Positions 17,686 to 26,900 of a DNA stretch of 64,000 bases are shown here, in pieces (within the stretch, counting starts at the first letter, position 1; the number at the start of each line of letters is the position of its first letter). The DNA comes from DAHUXN01 sp963811805 (lineage in GTDB: Bacteria > Acidobacteriota > Terriglobia > Acidiferrales > UBA7541), in the NCBI GenBank assembly GCA_963811805.1, contig CAWESU010000001.1, positions 248,001 to 312,000 on the forward strand. The letters are read 5' to 3'. Below the pieces are notes generated by a model, which did not search any database, had not been told where the DNA came from, and was given only the letters and a program-made list of their open reading frames with translations. Both the position numbers and the translations under genes were made by a program.

Positions 17686-18540
17686 CTACGAATTCCCAGC
17701 GGCCAATTGACTCAAGTATCTCCGCACCGCCTCCTGCCATGCAGGCAGCAACTCGATTCCCTCTCGTTTCAGGCGCGCATTTTCAAGCTGCGAATTCCGC
17801 GGACGCGGCGCCGGCCGCTTGGTCTCCTCGCTCGAAATTGGGATCGCTTGTGCTTTGTCGAATCCCGCTTGCCGCAAAATCTCCCGAGTGAACTCAATCC
17901 GCGAAGTAAAACCTTGATTGGTCAGGTGGTACAGCCCATAAGGGCCGCGCCGTAGAATTCGGTCGATTCCTTCAGCAGCGTCAAAGGTATAGGTAGGCGC
18001 TAGACGTTGATCCTTCACGATTCTGAGCGGCTGTCCTTTCTTCCCCAGCTCGGCGACCAGCGAGACGAAATTATTCCGGTAGGGTCCAAACACGCCACAC
18101 ACGCGCACAATCCAGGAGCGATCCAGATGCTTCTGCACTTGCCTCTCGCCTTCGAGCTTACTTCGCCCGTAAACACTCAGCGGCCGTGGCTCGTCTTCCT
18201 CGATGTACGGATCAGCCTTCTCGCCATCGAAAACGTAGTCGGTGCTGATGTGCATCAGCGGAACATCCAAATTCTCGCAGATGATCGCCAGATTGCGCGG
18301 CCCTTCCGCATTGACGCGGAACGCCAGATCCTTTTGCGTCTCACACGCGTCCACATCCGTAAACGCGGCGGCATTCACCACCGCGTCCGGCTGCGCGGCT
18401 TCCACAATCTCGCGCGTCGATTTTTCATCGGTGATGTCCGCTTCGGCACGGCTGGCTGCCATGATCTGGTGCCGCGGGGAAAGCACTTCCGCAATCGCGC
18501 GCGCCAGCATTCCTTGTTTGCCGGTGAGAAATATCTTCAA
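17686..18540 (-). CDS. rmlD: dTDP-4-dehydrorhamnose reductase
   Basis: A 284-residue SDR enzyme that performs the last step to dTDP-L-rhamnose. Visible motifs: NAD(P)-binding FLTGKQGMLARAIAE at the N-terminus, AAFTDVDACE, STDYVFDGEK and the catalytic YGRSKLEGE (YxxxK). Length is normal for RmlD. It is the last gene of a set ordered rmlA, rmlC, rmlB, rmlD on the minus strand and lies 7 nt after rmlB. Confidence 0.93.
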   Translation of the reverse strand: MKIFLTGKQGMLARAIAEVLSPRHQIMAASRAEADITDEKSTREIVEAAQPDAVVNAAAFTDVDACETQKDLAFRVNAEGPRNLAIICENLDVPLMHISTDYVFDGEKADPYIEEDEPRPLSVYGRSKLEGERQVQKHLDRSWIVRVCGVFGPYRNNFVSLVAELGKKGQPLRIVKDQRLAPTYTFDAAEGIDRILRRGPYGLYHLTNQGFTSRIEFTREILRQAGFDKAQAIPISSEETKRPAPRPRNSQLENARLKREGIELLPAWQEAVRRYLSQLAAGNS

Positions 18541-18547
18541 GGGCGTT

Positions 18548-19576
18548 TTAGAGCTGCGCCAGTGTTGCCCGGCGCTTCACGTAGAATTTTTCGTAGTATT
18601 CCTGGTATTCACCGCTGGTCGCTTCGCGCACCCAATCGCTGTTGGTGCGATACCACTCAACCGTGTGCTCTAGTCCCGCGTCCAGGTCCACTTGCGGCTC
18701 CCAGCCGAGCTCGTGACGAATCTTCGAATCATCGAGGGCGTAACGCCGGTCGTGTCCGGGCCGGTCCTGCACGAATTCAATCAGGCCATCAGGCGCGGAG
18801 AGCAGCTTCAGCAGACTGCGAACGATCCCGATATTCGGAACCGGCCGGCCGGAGCCGATGTTATAAATTTCCCCGATGCGCCCTTTCTGCAGCACCGCAT
18901 CCAGCGCGCGGCAGTGATCTTCCACGAAAATCCAGTCCCGTTCGTTCAGCCCGTCGCCGTAAACCGGTAGCTTTCTCCCCGCCAGAGCGTTGGAGATCAT
19001 CAGCGGAATCAGCTTTTCGGGAAATTGATACGGGCCGTAGTTGTTCGTGCAGCGCGTAATGATCGCCGGGAATTTGTGGGTCTGCAGGTAACTGCGCACC
19101 ATCAGGTCGGACGCAGCCTTGCTCGCGGCATAAGGGCTGTTCGGCGCCAGCTCGGATTTTTCCGATGCCGTTTCCTTCGGCGCCATGCTGCCGTAAACCT
19201 CGTCGGTGCTGACGTGTAAGAAGCGCGGCACTTTGTGCTTCCGCGCCGCCTCCAGCATCATCCACGTGCCTTCCACGTTGGTGCGAATGAACTCGCGCGC
19301 CCCGGCGATGCTGCGGTCGACGTGGCTCTCCGCGGCGAAGTGCGCTACGGCGTCGAACCCTTCGGCCAGCACTCCGTCAACTGCATCGGCGTCGCAAATG
19401 TCACCGCGCACGAAGCGGTAATTCGGCTGCGAATCGATGTCCGCCAGATTGCGCAGATTTCCCGCGTAGGTGAGCTTGTCAAAATTTACGATTCCCGCGT
19501 CAGGATGCGTGCTCAGAAGATGTCGAATGAAGTTTGAGCCAATGAAGCCTGCCCCACCAGTGACCAGGATTTTCAT
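18548..19576 (-). CDS. rmlB: dTDP-glucose 4,6-dehydratase
   Basis: A 342-residue extended SDR. Motifs: VTGGAGFIGSNFIRHLL (NAD binding), HFAAESHVDRSI, the active-site STDEVYGS (Thr, Asp, Glu) and YAASKAASDLMV (YxxxK), then RCTNNYGPYQFPEKLIP. All catalytic residues of RmlB are present. It converts dTDP-glucose to the 4-keto-6-deoxy sugar and sits between rmlC and rmlD. Confidence 0.95.
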   Translation of the reverse strand: MKILVTGGAGFIGSNFIRHLLSTHPDAGIVNFDKLTYAGNLRNLADIDSQPNYRFVRGDICDADAVDGVLAEGFDAVAHFAAESHVDRSIAGAREFIRTNVEGTWMMLEAARKHKVPRFLHVSTDEVYGSMAPKETASEKSELAPNSPYAASKAASDLMVRSYLQTHKFPAIITRCTNNYGPYQFPEKLIPLMISNALAGRKLPVYGDGLNERDWIFVEDHCRALDAVLQKGRIGEIYNIGSGRPVPNIGIVRSLLKLLSAPDGLIEFVQDRPGHDRRYALDDSKIRHELGWEPQVDLDAGLEHTVEWYRTNSDWVREATSGEYQEYYEKFYVKRRATLAQL

Positions 19577-19594
19577 CGGCGCGATTCCATCGAA

Positions 19595-20050
19595 TCAACC
19601 GAGCCGAATGTCCCAGTTATAAGGAATGCTGGGATCGTTGTACGGAACGCGAAACTCGTCCGGCTTGTCGTGACGGTACGGCTCGGTGGGACAGTTAATC
19701 ACAACGGCTTCCTTCTCGCTGATGCATTTGAATCCGTGGTAAACGAAATTGGGGATCTGCACCAGGATGGTGTGGTGCTCGCCTTGGAAAAACTCGTTCA
19801 CCTCGCCGTGCGTCGGTGATTTTTCGCGCGCGTCGTACAGCACCAGCTTGATCATTCCCCTCACGGTGCAAAAACTGTCGATTTGCAGCTTGTGGTAATG
19901 CCAGCCCTTCACCACTCCGGGGTAGGCGGTGGTCATGTACAGCTGGCCGAACTTGATGAATTCCTTGTCGTCGTGGCGCAGGATTTCCATGAGCCGCCCG
20001 CGCTCGTCGGGAATCATTTTGAGCTGCTTCACGCGCACCCCTTCAATCAT
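19595..20050 (-). CDS. rmlC: dTDP-4-dehydrorhamnose 3,5-epimerase family protein
   Basis: A 151-residue cupin, shorter than typical RmlC (about 180). It retains the core: ERGRLMEILRHDD, the catalytic-His strand VKGWHYHKLQIDSF, VRGMIKLVLYDARE and IPNFVYHGFKCISEKEAVVI. The rmlA neighbour overlaps its start by 4 nt (ATGA-type), and rmlB follows. Position makes the 3,5-epimerase step likely, but the shortened N-terminus and WHYH in place of the usual RGLHYQ leave room for a related sugar epimerase or isomerase. Confidence 0.82.
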   Translation of the reverse strand: MIEGVRVKQLKMIPDERGRLMEILRHDDKEFIKFGQLYMTTAYPGVVKGWHYHKLQIDSFCTVRGMIKLVLYDAREKSPTHGEVNEFFQGEHHTILVQIPNFVYHGFKCISEKEAVVINCPTEPYRHDKPDEFRVPYNDPSIPYNWDIRLG

Positions 20051-20832
20051 GATTTCCCGCTCGCCTCCCGCGATCTGACTGCGGCCCTAACTGCCTCGAC
20101 TTTGTTCGCGCCGCCCTTCGCCACCAGGTTATTGGCCAGCAGCAGCGACTCGAACGTTCCCGCGTCGGTCCACCAGCCATCCATCACGCTATGGCGCAGA
20201 TGTCCTTCCGCAAGATACTGATTGTTCAGGTCGGTGATTTCCAGCTCTCCGCGGCCGGAAGGCTTCAGCACACGAATTTTTTGAAATACGGTCGTGTCGT
20301 AGAGATAAAAACCGGTCACCGCGTAATTCGATTGCGGGTGCTGTGGCTTCTCTTCAATGCGCACGATGCGCCCAGACTCAAATACCGGAACGCCGAAACG
20401 CTCCGGATGCGGCACTTCCTTCAGAAAAATGTGCGCGCCCGTTCCGGTGCGCCGGAACTCCTCGCAGCCGGCGACGATGTTCCGCTCGATGATGTTGTCG
20501 CCTAACACCACGCAGATGGGGTGCTCGTCGGCGAAGTGTTCCGCGAGGCGCAGCGCATCGGCGATGCCGCCTTCGCCTTCCTGATACGCATAAGAAAGGT
20601 GACGCAATCCAAAGTCTTTGCCGTTGCCCAGCAATCGCAGAAAATCGCCCGCGCTGTGCCCGCCGGTGACCAGCAGAATGTCCGTGATTCCAGCATCCAC
20701 GAGCGTCTGAATGGGATAAAACACCATTGGGCGGTCGTAGATGGGCAATAGGTGCTTGTTGGTCACGCGCGTCAGCGGGAACAACCGCGAACCTGTTCCA
20801 CCCGCCAGCACCACACCTTTCATCGTCACCAC
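20047..20832 (-). CDS. rmlA: Glucose-1-phosphate thymidylyltransferase
   Basis: A 261-residue nucleotidyltransferase. Motifs: VVLAGGTGSRLFPLTRVTNKHLLPIYDRPM (nucleotide and Lys binding, read here in two parts), VVLGDNIIE (metal Asp) and GWWTDAGTFESLL. It is of the shorter RmlA group, lacking part of the C-terminal allosteric helix region of the 290-residue enzymes. It forms dTDP-glucose from glucose 1-phosphate and dTTP. An alternative start at the fourth codon (MKGVVLAGG, 20823) is equally plausible. Confidence 0.92.
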   Translation of the reverse strand: MVTMKGVVLAGGTGSRLFPLTRVTNKHLLPIYDRPMVFYPIQTLVDAGITDILLVTGGHSAGDFLRLLGNGKDFGLRHLSYAYQEGEGGIADALRLAEHFADEHPICVVLGDNIIERNIVAGCEEFRRTGTGAHIFLKEVPHPERFGVPVFESGRIVRIEEKPQHPQSNYAVTGFYLYDTTVFQKIRVLKPSGRGELEITDLNNQYLAEGHLRHSVMDGWWTDAGTFESLLLANNLVAKGGANKVEAVRAAVRSREASGKS

Positions 20833-20859
20833 GTCAAAGCCCCCTTTTGCGATGTGCCA

Positions 20860-21837
20860 TCAGTGCAACGACTTCTCCAACTGACTGAGGGCGCGTTTGG
20901 CATCTCGATCGTCAGGGTCGAGGCTTAGCGCCTCACGATACTGTTCAGCCGCCGCCATTTTGTTCCCTTCTTTTTCGTACAGCTGACCCAGCCAATAACG
21001 CGCCCTGGCGTGCGAAGGCCAATCGCTCCGGTCCGGAGTGCTGGCAAGGTAGGACTTCAAATTCTCTTCGGCCAGCGGGAAGTCGGTACCGGTCAAAATG
21101 TGCCCCACGCCGCGATAAAAGGGCAATCGCGCGTCCTTCGGGCTTACCTGCGCGGCCTGGTCCACCAGTGCCGTGACCTCGGTGCCTTTCCCCTGCAGGC
21201 CGTAATAATTCGCGACCTCCAAGTACGGCTCAATCGACTGCGGCTTCAGCGCCAGCGCGGAATTATATTCTGCAACCGCCAAGTCGGCGCTGCCAACGGC
21301 GGATTCGTAATCTGCTTTCGCCAGGTGGCCATCCACCGGATTGATCCGCGCAATCGCGTTCACCTGCGCGAGCGCGTCATCTTTGCTTCCTCCCACAATC
21401 CAAGGCGCCTGCAGCAGGTATTCTTCCAGGTCCCGGCGCGCATCGATGTTCGACCCATCGGCCTGGACCGCCGCCTCGAATTCCTTCTTCACACGCCGTG
21501 CCAGCAGGAAGCTTTTTTCGCGCGCCGCTACTGCGCCATAGCCGCGCCCGAGCCAATCGTGATAGACAGACGAATTGGGATCGAGCTGCGTAGCTTTTTC
21601 CAGCTCCGAGACCGCGTTATTGTAGTCGCGTACTTCGTAATAGCAACGCCCAAGCCAAAAATGATCCGCCGCATTCCCGGGATTTTGCGAGACCAGGGCA
21701 CGAAGAGTGCTCATCGCACTGGCGTAGTTTCCGGCATCAAACTGCTGTTGCACTTCCGCCAGGTCATCCGCGCCGGCTTTTTGCGCCATCGGCAAAAACA
21801 AAACAATGGCCGCTGCAAGAACAACCAGCCGGCCCAT
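20860..21837 (-). CDS. Exported tetratricopeptide repeat protein
   Basis: A 325-residue protein with a signal peptide (VVLAAAIVLFLPMAQKAGA) followed by TPR-like helical repeats through the whole length, e.g. FDAGNYASAMSTLRALVSQN, DYNNAVSELEKATQLDPNSS and AEQYREALSLDPDDRDAKRA. The start ATG shares one base with the stop of the adaptor gene (TAATG), so the two are translationally coupled. TPR proteins scaffold protein complexes; the partner here may be the efflux adaptor. Specific role unknown. Confidence 0.85.
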   Translation of the reverse strand: MGRLVVLAAAIVLFLPMAQKAGADDLAEVQQQFDAGNYASAMSTLRALVSQNPGNAADHFWLGRCYYEVRDYNNAVSELEKATQLDPNSSVYHDWLGRGYGAVAAREKSFLLARRVKKEFEAAVQADGSNIDARRDLEEYLLQAPWIVGGSKDDALAQVNAIARINPVDGHLAKADYESAVGSADLAVAEYNSALALKPQSIEPYLEVANYYGLQGKGTEVTALVDQAAQVSPKDARLPFYRGVGHILTGTDFPLAEENLKSYLASTPDRSDWPSHARARYWLGQLYEKEGNKMAAAEQYREALSLDPDDRDAKRALSQLEKSLH

Positions 21838-23093
21838 TATTGATTTGCCTCCACTGGCTGCACAGTCATTCCCTCGCGCAACGTAATTTCTCCGGAGAGC
21901 GCTACTTGATCCCCTTCGCTCAAGCCGGACACAACCTCAAATACCGTTGGATCTGCGATTCCCAGCTGTACCGCACGGCGGTGCAGCGTGTCGTCACTCA
22001 CCACAAAGACGAAATGCTGCGAGCCATCCGTATGAACCGCGCCGCGCGGAACAACGAGCGCGTTTTGCCGCTGGCTCCATTCGATTCTCACGTCCACGCT
22101 CAAATTCGGGATGAGCTCTAGATTGCTATTCTGCACTGAGCAAAGCACTTCACCCACGCTGCGTACCCCTTGCGTGGTCACTTGTTTCGGAACCGTCTCC
22201 GTGCGGCCGTACCACACGTGTCCCTGCAGGCCATCCCACGTGATCTGCACCGGCAGGTTCGGCGCAAGCACCCCCAAGTCAGGCTCATCGACGAAAGCTC
22301 GTACCCTCACCTTATGCAGGTCCGCCACCTCCGCGACCGGTTGACCCACTTGCACGTACTGGCCCGAATGAACAGGAAGCGAGTAAAGTATGCCATCAAT
22401 TGGTGATCTCACTGTGGCGGTCGCAACCTCGTTTTCAAACGTCGCGATCTGCGAGCGTGCTTGCTGCTCGGCGAGCTCCGCACTTTCTACATTAACCTGC
22501 GCTTGCGTCGCGAGGGCAGCTTTTTGCTGTTCCAGTGTCTGGACAGTAGCCTGGGCTTCCGCAATCTTGATCTGATTGCTTTCGAGTTCCTGTTGGGTGG
22601 CGGCTTTTTCGGCGACCAATTTTTTCAGTGCTTCCTGATTCTTTTCCAGATTGGCCAAGTCGATTTTCGCCTTTTGCAGATCACCCTCGATCTGCGCCAC
22701 TTGCACGGGAGGGCCCCCGGTGTGTGCATCGCGGAGTTGTTCTTGCGCCGTCAACAAATCGGCGCGTGCCTTGTCCAGCTGCTGTTGCGGCGCGTAGGAA
22801 TCCAAAACGAGAATCACCTGGCCTTTGCGCACCGCTTGGCCCTCGGTGGCGTCGACGCGGTCCACTTCGGTAAAGTACTTCGCCACCGCCAGAAAAGGCT
22901 GGACGGGTTCAACTCTCCCGTTGCTGGTGATGGAGGCAGAGAGGTTTTCGCGGTTGACTTGGGCGATCTGGACTTCGGGAGCCTGGTCTCGGTTGGCGAG
23001 AATCAGCACCACGGTGACCAGGACGGCAGCCCCGGCTACCCACGCAATCCATCGTTTTTTCGGCGGCACAGAGGCTACATGCTCCGGCGGCAA
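21837..23093 (-). CDS. HlyD/MacA-type periplasmic adaptor protein
   Basis: A 418-residue membrane fusion protein: one N-terminal helix (WIAWVAGAAVLVTVVLILA), a lipoyl half (VNRENLSASITSNGRVEP), a long coiled-coil hairpin (residues about 100-215, rich in Q/E/K/A), then the second lipoyl half (TVRSPIDGILYSLPVHSGQYV) and beta-barrel domains. It bridges an inner-membrane pump and TolC. No pump gene is adjacent; the separate MacB-like permease and TolC at 11554-14141 are the nearest possible partners. A TPR gene is coupled downstream. Confidence 0.9.
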   Translation of the reverse strand: MPPEHVASVPPKKRWIAWVAGAAVLVTVVLILANRDQAPEVQIAQVNRENLSASITSNGRVEPVQPFLAVAKYFTEVDRVDATEGQAVRKGQVILVLDSYAPQQQLDKARADLLTAQEQLRDAHTGGPPVQVAQIEGDLQKAKIDLANLEKNQEALKKLVAEKAATQQELESNQIKIAEAQATVQTLEQQKAALATQAQVNVESAELAEQQARSQIATFENEVATATVRSPIDGILYSLPVHSGQYVQVGQPVAEVADLHKVRVRAFVDEPDLGVLAPNLPVQITWDGLQGHVWYGRTETVPKQVTTQGVRSVGEVLCSVQNSNLELIPNLSVDVRIEWSQRQNALVVPRGAVHTDGSQHFVFVVSDDTLHRRAVQLGIADPTVFEVVSGLSEGDQVALSGEITLREGMTVQPVEANQ

Positions 23094-23213
23094 AAGAAGG
23101 CTCCCCCAGGATTCGTCGAATTGTAACAGAGGCTCTCGCCGATTGCCTATGCCACTCGATCATTGTCGTGATGAGCCGCTACACATCGGAGATGCTAGAC
23201 TTACACGGCGGGG

Positions 23214-23558
23214 ATGCCAGTTGTGTTCGTGATTAGCGAAGAGTGGATGCTCCGCGCGGGAGTCCGTGCAGAACTGCGCGAGCGCGGCATCAAAGCGCTC
23301 GGGATGGAAAGCACCGAGGATGTCGGTCAGGCCATAGCCGGTGGCGACATGCCCACCGTTGTGGTTATCGACGGCAATGCCAAAGCCGCGTCGGACCCGG
23401 CGGTACAGCAACTGGCCGGGCGCGTTCCGGCCATTGTCATCGCGCCGCGCACCACGACCGTTGCCCTCGGCTCGGCCGCGAAGGTCCTGTTTCGTCCTGT
23501 TCAAATCAGTGAGATTGTTACCGCGGTGGTTAAGCTCGTAAAGGGTCGCAGCGCCTGA
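23214..23558 (+). CDS. Stand-alone receiver-like domain protein
   Basis: A 114-residue protein with the alternating hydrophobic strand/helix pattern of a CheY fold. VVVIDGNAK (Asp near residue 53) sits where the phospho-acceptor would be, and LFRPVQISEIVTAVVKLVKG resembles the usual K-P strand 5/helix 5 but has Arg in place of the conserved Lys. The acidic pair near the N-terminus (VISEEW) is atypical. It may be a receiver that has lost normal phosphorylation. It is divergent from the adaptor gene, with a 120-nt gap. Confidence 0.7.
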   Translation: MPVVFVISEEWMLRAGVRAELRERGIKALGMESTEDVGQAIAGGDMPTVVVIDGNAKAASDPAVQQLAGRVPAIVIAPRTTTVALGSAAKVLFRPVQISEIVTAVVKLVKGRSA

Positions 23559-23823
23559 GGAGGCTACGTTTTGGTCGCCGTTTGAAATGTACCCACCCTG
23601 CATTTTCAATGGCTTAGCCGAAGTTGCTATCATCGGAGGGCACGATCAGCGGCTGCGCAAGTCGAGGGAGAACTAACATTTCACCAGTGGCCTCAAGCGT
23701 TCTTAGCACGAAACTCGTTGACTGATGTAACATTCCGGAACCCAATCCGTATGGATATGGCAAACACCGACACGCGCGCAGATTTCCTGCGGCTGGAGAA
23801 GCACCCCCGCGAGAGGAGCTACG

Positions 23824-24561
23824 GTGATTGAAGCGCGAGAATTGAGCAAGGTTTTCAGCGACAAGAAGCGCGGCGACGTACGCGCAGTGGACCGCGTCAG
23901 CTTCACGTGCGTTCCGGGCGAAATCTACGGCTTGCTGGGCGCGAACGGCGCGGGCAAGACCACGACGCTGCGCTTGCTGGCCACAATTCTCGCGCCGACT
24001 TCCGGGACAGCGACTGTGGCGGGATACGACGTGGTGCGCGAGCCGGCGAAGGTGCGAGCGAATATCGGATTCCTTTCCACAGCGACCGCATTGTACGATC
24101 GGCTGACGGCGTTTGAAACCGTGGAATATTTCGGCCAGCTCTACGGCCTCGATTCGGCGACGATCAAGCATCGTTCCGACGAGCTTTTCAAAGCGTTGGA
24201 TATGGAAGAATTTCGCGACCGCCGCTGTGCCAAGCTCTCCACGGGCATGAAGCAGAAAGTTTCCATCGCGCGCACGCTGATTCACAATCCCTCCGTGATG
24301 ATTTTCGACGAGCCCACCAGCGGCCTCGACGTGATGACCGCGCGCTCCATCATCGATTTCATCCGTCAATGCCGCGACCAGGGCAAAACTGTGATTTTCT
24401 CCACGCACGTGATGAGCGAAGTGGAAAAACTCTGCGACCGCATCGGAATTATTCATGGCGGCCTATTGCGTACCGAAGGAACGCTGGACGAGATGCGCGT
24501 ACGATACCGGAAAGTCAGTCTCGAGGAAGTTTTCGTCGAGGTTTCAGGAGACGGACGATGA
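23824..24561 (+). CDS. natA: ABC transporter ATP-binding protein (NatA-like)
   Basis: A 245-residue ATPase: Walker A GANGAGKTTTLR, signature LSTGMKQKVSIART, Walker B VMIFDEPTSGLD and STHVMSEVEKLCDRIGIIHGG. The N-terminus (VIEARELSKVFSDKKRGDVRAV) and C-terminus (YRKVSLEEVFVEVSG) match NatA of Na+-extruding or related ABC-2 exporters. GTG start with GAGAGGAG about 7 nt upstream. The stop overlaps the permease start (ATGA). Na+ export is known for NatAB of Bacillus; other cargo is possible here. Confidence 0.88.
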   Translation: MIEARELSKVFSDKKRGDVRAVDRVSFTCVPGEIYGLLGANGAGKTTTLRLLATILAPTSGTATVAGYDVVREPAKVRANIGFLSTATALYDRLTAFETVEYFGQLYGLDSATIKHRSDELFKALDMEEFRDRRCAKLSTGMKQKVSIARTLIHNPSVMIFDEPTSGLDVMTARSIIDFIRQCRDQGKTVIFSTHVMSEVEKLCDRIGIIHGGLLRTEGTLDEMRVRYRKVSLEEVFVEVSGDGR

Positions 24562-25751
24562 GCCTGCATAATTCGTGGATCGTATACCGCAAGGAACTGC
24601 GCGACATGCTGCGCGACAAGCGCACCATCCGTTCGATGATTATTATCCCGATGATCGCGTTTCCGCTGCTCTACGGCGGCATTTTTTATTTCATATCGAA
24701 GACCGAGGGTCAGGCGAGAAGCGAAAAATCCGTGGTGATGATTCAAGGAGGCGAGGATTCCCCGAAGGTTTTGGCCGCGCTCCACTCGTTTCCGGAAATT
24801 GACATCCAACCGTATCAAAGCGACGCCAAGCAGGAAGTGATCGACAAGAAGATCCGCGCCTTGGTGACGATCCCCCAGGGGTTCGATGCAGCCGTCTCGT
24901 CCGCCAAGAGCGCGCAAGTTTCTGTCAACTATTACAAAGATGACGAGAAGTCCGAGCTGGCAAACGATCGATTGCAGACATTTTTTGACGGCTACAAGAA
25001 TCGTGTGGCGCGAGCCGCTCTGGCGGCACACGGCCTCTCGCCGACCATCCTCGAACCCTTCACCGTTGATGCCAGCAACATCGCGCCGCCGTCCAAAGTC
25101 GGAGCGGCGATCTTGGGCGGATGGATTCCGTATCTAATCATCATTCTGTCGTTCACCGGAGCGATGTATCCCGCGATGGATTTGACCGCGGGCGAAAAAG
25201 AGCGCGGCACAATGGAGACCATTCTTACCAGCCCGGTGTCGCGCACAGACCTTGTCATCGGCAAGTTTCTGATGGTTTTTACCGCCGCAGTGGTCACCGC
25301 GGTCCTATCGTTGGTGTCCATGGGAGTGCTGTTTTCGCAGCGCGGCAAGCTGGGCATGGGAAACGAGGCCTTGCAAATCACCATTGATCCCAGCTCGGTG
25401 CTCGCGGTCATCGTGCTGCTGTTGCCTCTGGCTGTTTTGTTCGCGGCCGTGCTGCTGGCCGTGGCGCTTTTTGCGAAAAGCTACCGCGAAGCGCAAAGTT
25501 ACGTTTCTCCGCTGGTATTCGTGGTGATCGCGCCGGCGATTGTCGGGGCCCTGCCGGGAATCGAGTTGAATTGGAAAACCGCTCTAGTTCCGATTCTGAA
25601 CACCAGCCTGGTCAGCAAGGAAATTATCGGCGGTTCCTATCCGTGGCTGATGATCGCCGCGGTCTTTGGAATGACCTGCGTATACGCCGGCATTGCCATC
25701 GCCTGGGCGGTGCGCATGTTCAACCGCGAAGACGTCCTGTTCCGAACGTAG
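24558..25751 (+). CDS. natB: ABC-2 permease (NatB-like)
   Basis: A 397-residue permease, domain order as in NatB: an N-terminal helix (RTIRSMIIIPMIAFPLLYGG), a large extracytoplasmic domain to about residue 180, then five or six helices with TAGEKERGTMETILTSPVSRTDLVIGKF and VSPLVFVVIAPAIVG. The ATG at 24558 overlaps the natA stop; a longer in-frame reading back to 24369 lies inside natA. Two-gene NatAB exporter; substrate not determined. Confidence 0.88.
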   Translation: MSLHNSWIVYRKELRDMLRDKRTIRSMIIIPMIAFPLLYGGIFYFISKTEGQARSEKSVVMIQGGEDSPKVLAALHSFPEIDIQPYQSDAKQEVIDKKIRALVTIPQGFDAAVSSAKSAQVSVNYYKDDEKSELANDRLQTFFDGYKNRVARAALAAHGLSPTILEPFTVDASNIAPPSKVGAAILGGWIPYLIIILSFTGAMYPAMDLTAGEKERGTMETILTSPVSRTDLVIGKFLMVFTAAVVTAVLSLVSMGVLFSQRGKLGMGNEALQITIDPSSVLAVIVLLLPLAVLFAAVLLAVALFAKSYREAQSYVSPLVFVVIAPAIVGALPGIELNWKTALVPILNTSLVSKEIIGGSYPWLMIAAVFGMTCVYAGIAIAWAVRMFNREDVLFRT

Positions 25752-25856
25752 TTGCCAGACCGTCAGACGCACACAGACAAGCACTTGCGCCAATCCGGCA
25801 GGGCCCGCTCCGGCGTACCTCGAACGAGAATGCCTCCATGCTAGAATCACTGCGCA

Positions 25857-26879
25857 ATGATTGACGCGCCGCTGATCGACGTACGCGAACTCTCGAAAGA
25901 CTTTCGCACCTTCAAGCGGCGTGAAGGCGTGTGGGGCTCGATCCAAAACCTCTTTGTGCGCGACTACATCACGGTGAAAGCCGTGGATCGTGTGAGCTTC
26001 GCCGTCGAACGCGGAGAAATGGTCGGATACATCGGCCCCAATGGCGCGGGAAAATCCACCAGCATCAAGATGCTGACCGGAATTCTGATGCCCAGCTCCG
26101 GCGAGGCGCGCGTCAACGGATTCTTGCCCTACAAGCAGCGGCGGCAATACGTGAAAAGCATCGGAGTCGTCTTCGGGCAGCGCACCCAGCTCTGGTGGGA
26201 CATTGCGGTCGTGGAATCGTTCAAGCTGCTGAGGCGAATCTATGAAGTGTCGGAGAAAGATTTCCGCGAGCGCATGGAAAAATTCAACGAGATTCTGGGC
26301 ATTCAGGATTATCTGTTCACGCCGGTGCGCAAACTCTCGCTGGGCGAGAGGATGCGCTGCGATTTGGCCGCGGCGCTGCTGCACAATCCGCCGTTGCTCT
26401 TCCTCGATGAGCCGACGATTGGCCTGGACGTGGTCGCCAAGGACCAAATTCGTAAGTTCCTGCGCGCCATCAATCGGGAATTTCAAACCACCGTGCTGCT
26501 AACCACGCACGATTTGGATGACATTGAAGAATTGTGCAGGCGAATCATGATTATCGACCATGGCCGGCTGCTCTATGACGGCCCGCTCGGTCTGTTGAAG
26601 CAGAAATTGCTGAGGACAAAGCAAATCAAATTCGCGGTGAAAGATTCGGCACAGGGCGCGGACGTGCAGTCCTTCGCGCGCGACGGGCTAGAACTGGAAC
26701 AGGTTGACCCGCTGACTTACCGCATTCGATTCGACCGCACCAAGCTCGCCACTGCGGATCTGATACGGCAGATCCTGAACACAGTGGAAGTCCGCGACCT
26801 GCTGATCGAAGACGAGCCTATCGAAGAAGTTGTGAAGCGCATTTACGCCGGCCAAGCGCTGCAAGAAGTGGCGCTGTAG
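25857..26879 (+). CDS. ABC exporter ATPase (COG4586-type)
   Basis: A 340-residue ATPase with a long N-terminal region (KDFRTFKRREGVWGSIQNLFVRDYI, residues about 13-37) typical of the uncharacterised COG4586 family. Walker A GPNGAGKSTSIKM, the Q-loop region FGQRTQLWWD, signature LSLGERMRCDLAAAL, Walker B LLFLDEPTIGLD and TTHDLDDIEELC are intact. COG4586 ATPases pair with the COG4587 and COG3694 permeases, which are found here at 28368 and 29190, with a decarboxylase gene in between. Confidence 0.9.
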   Translation: MIDAPLIDVRELSKDFRTFKRREGVWGSIQNLFVRDYITVKAVDRVSFAVERGEMVGYIGPNGAGKSTSIKMLTGILMPSSGEARVNGFLPYKQRRQYVKSIGVVFGQRTQLWWDIAVVESFKLLRRIYEVSEKDFRERMEKFNEILGIQDYLFTPVRKLSLGERMRCDLAAALLHNPPLLFLDEPTIGLDVVAKDQIRKFLRAINREFQTTVLLTTHDLDDIEELCRRIMIIDHGRLLYDGPLGLLKQKLLRTKQIKFAVKDSAQGADVQSFARDGLELEQVDPLTYRIRFDRTKLATADLIRQILNTVEVRDLLIEDEPIEEVVKRIYAGQALQEVAL

Positions 26880-26900
26880 CGGATCGCCAGAGCGACTCAG

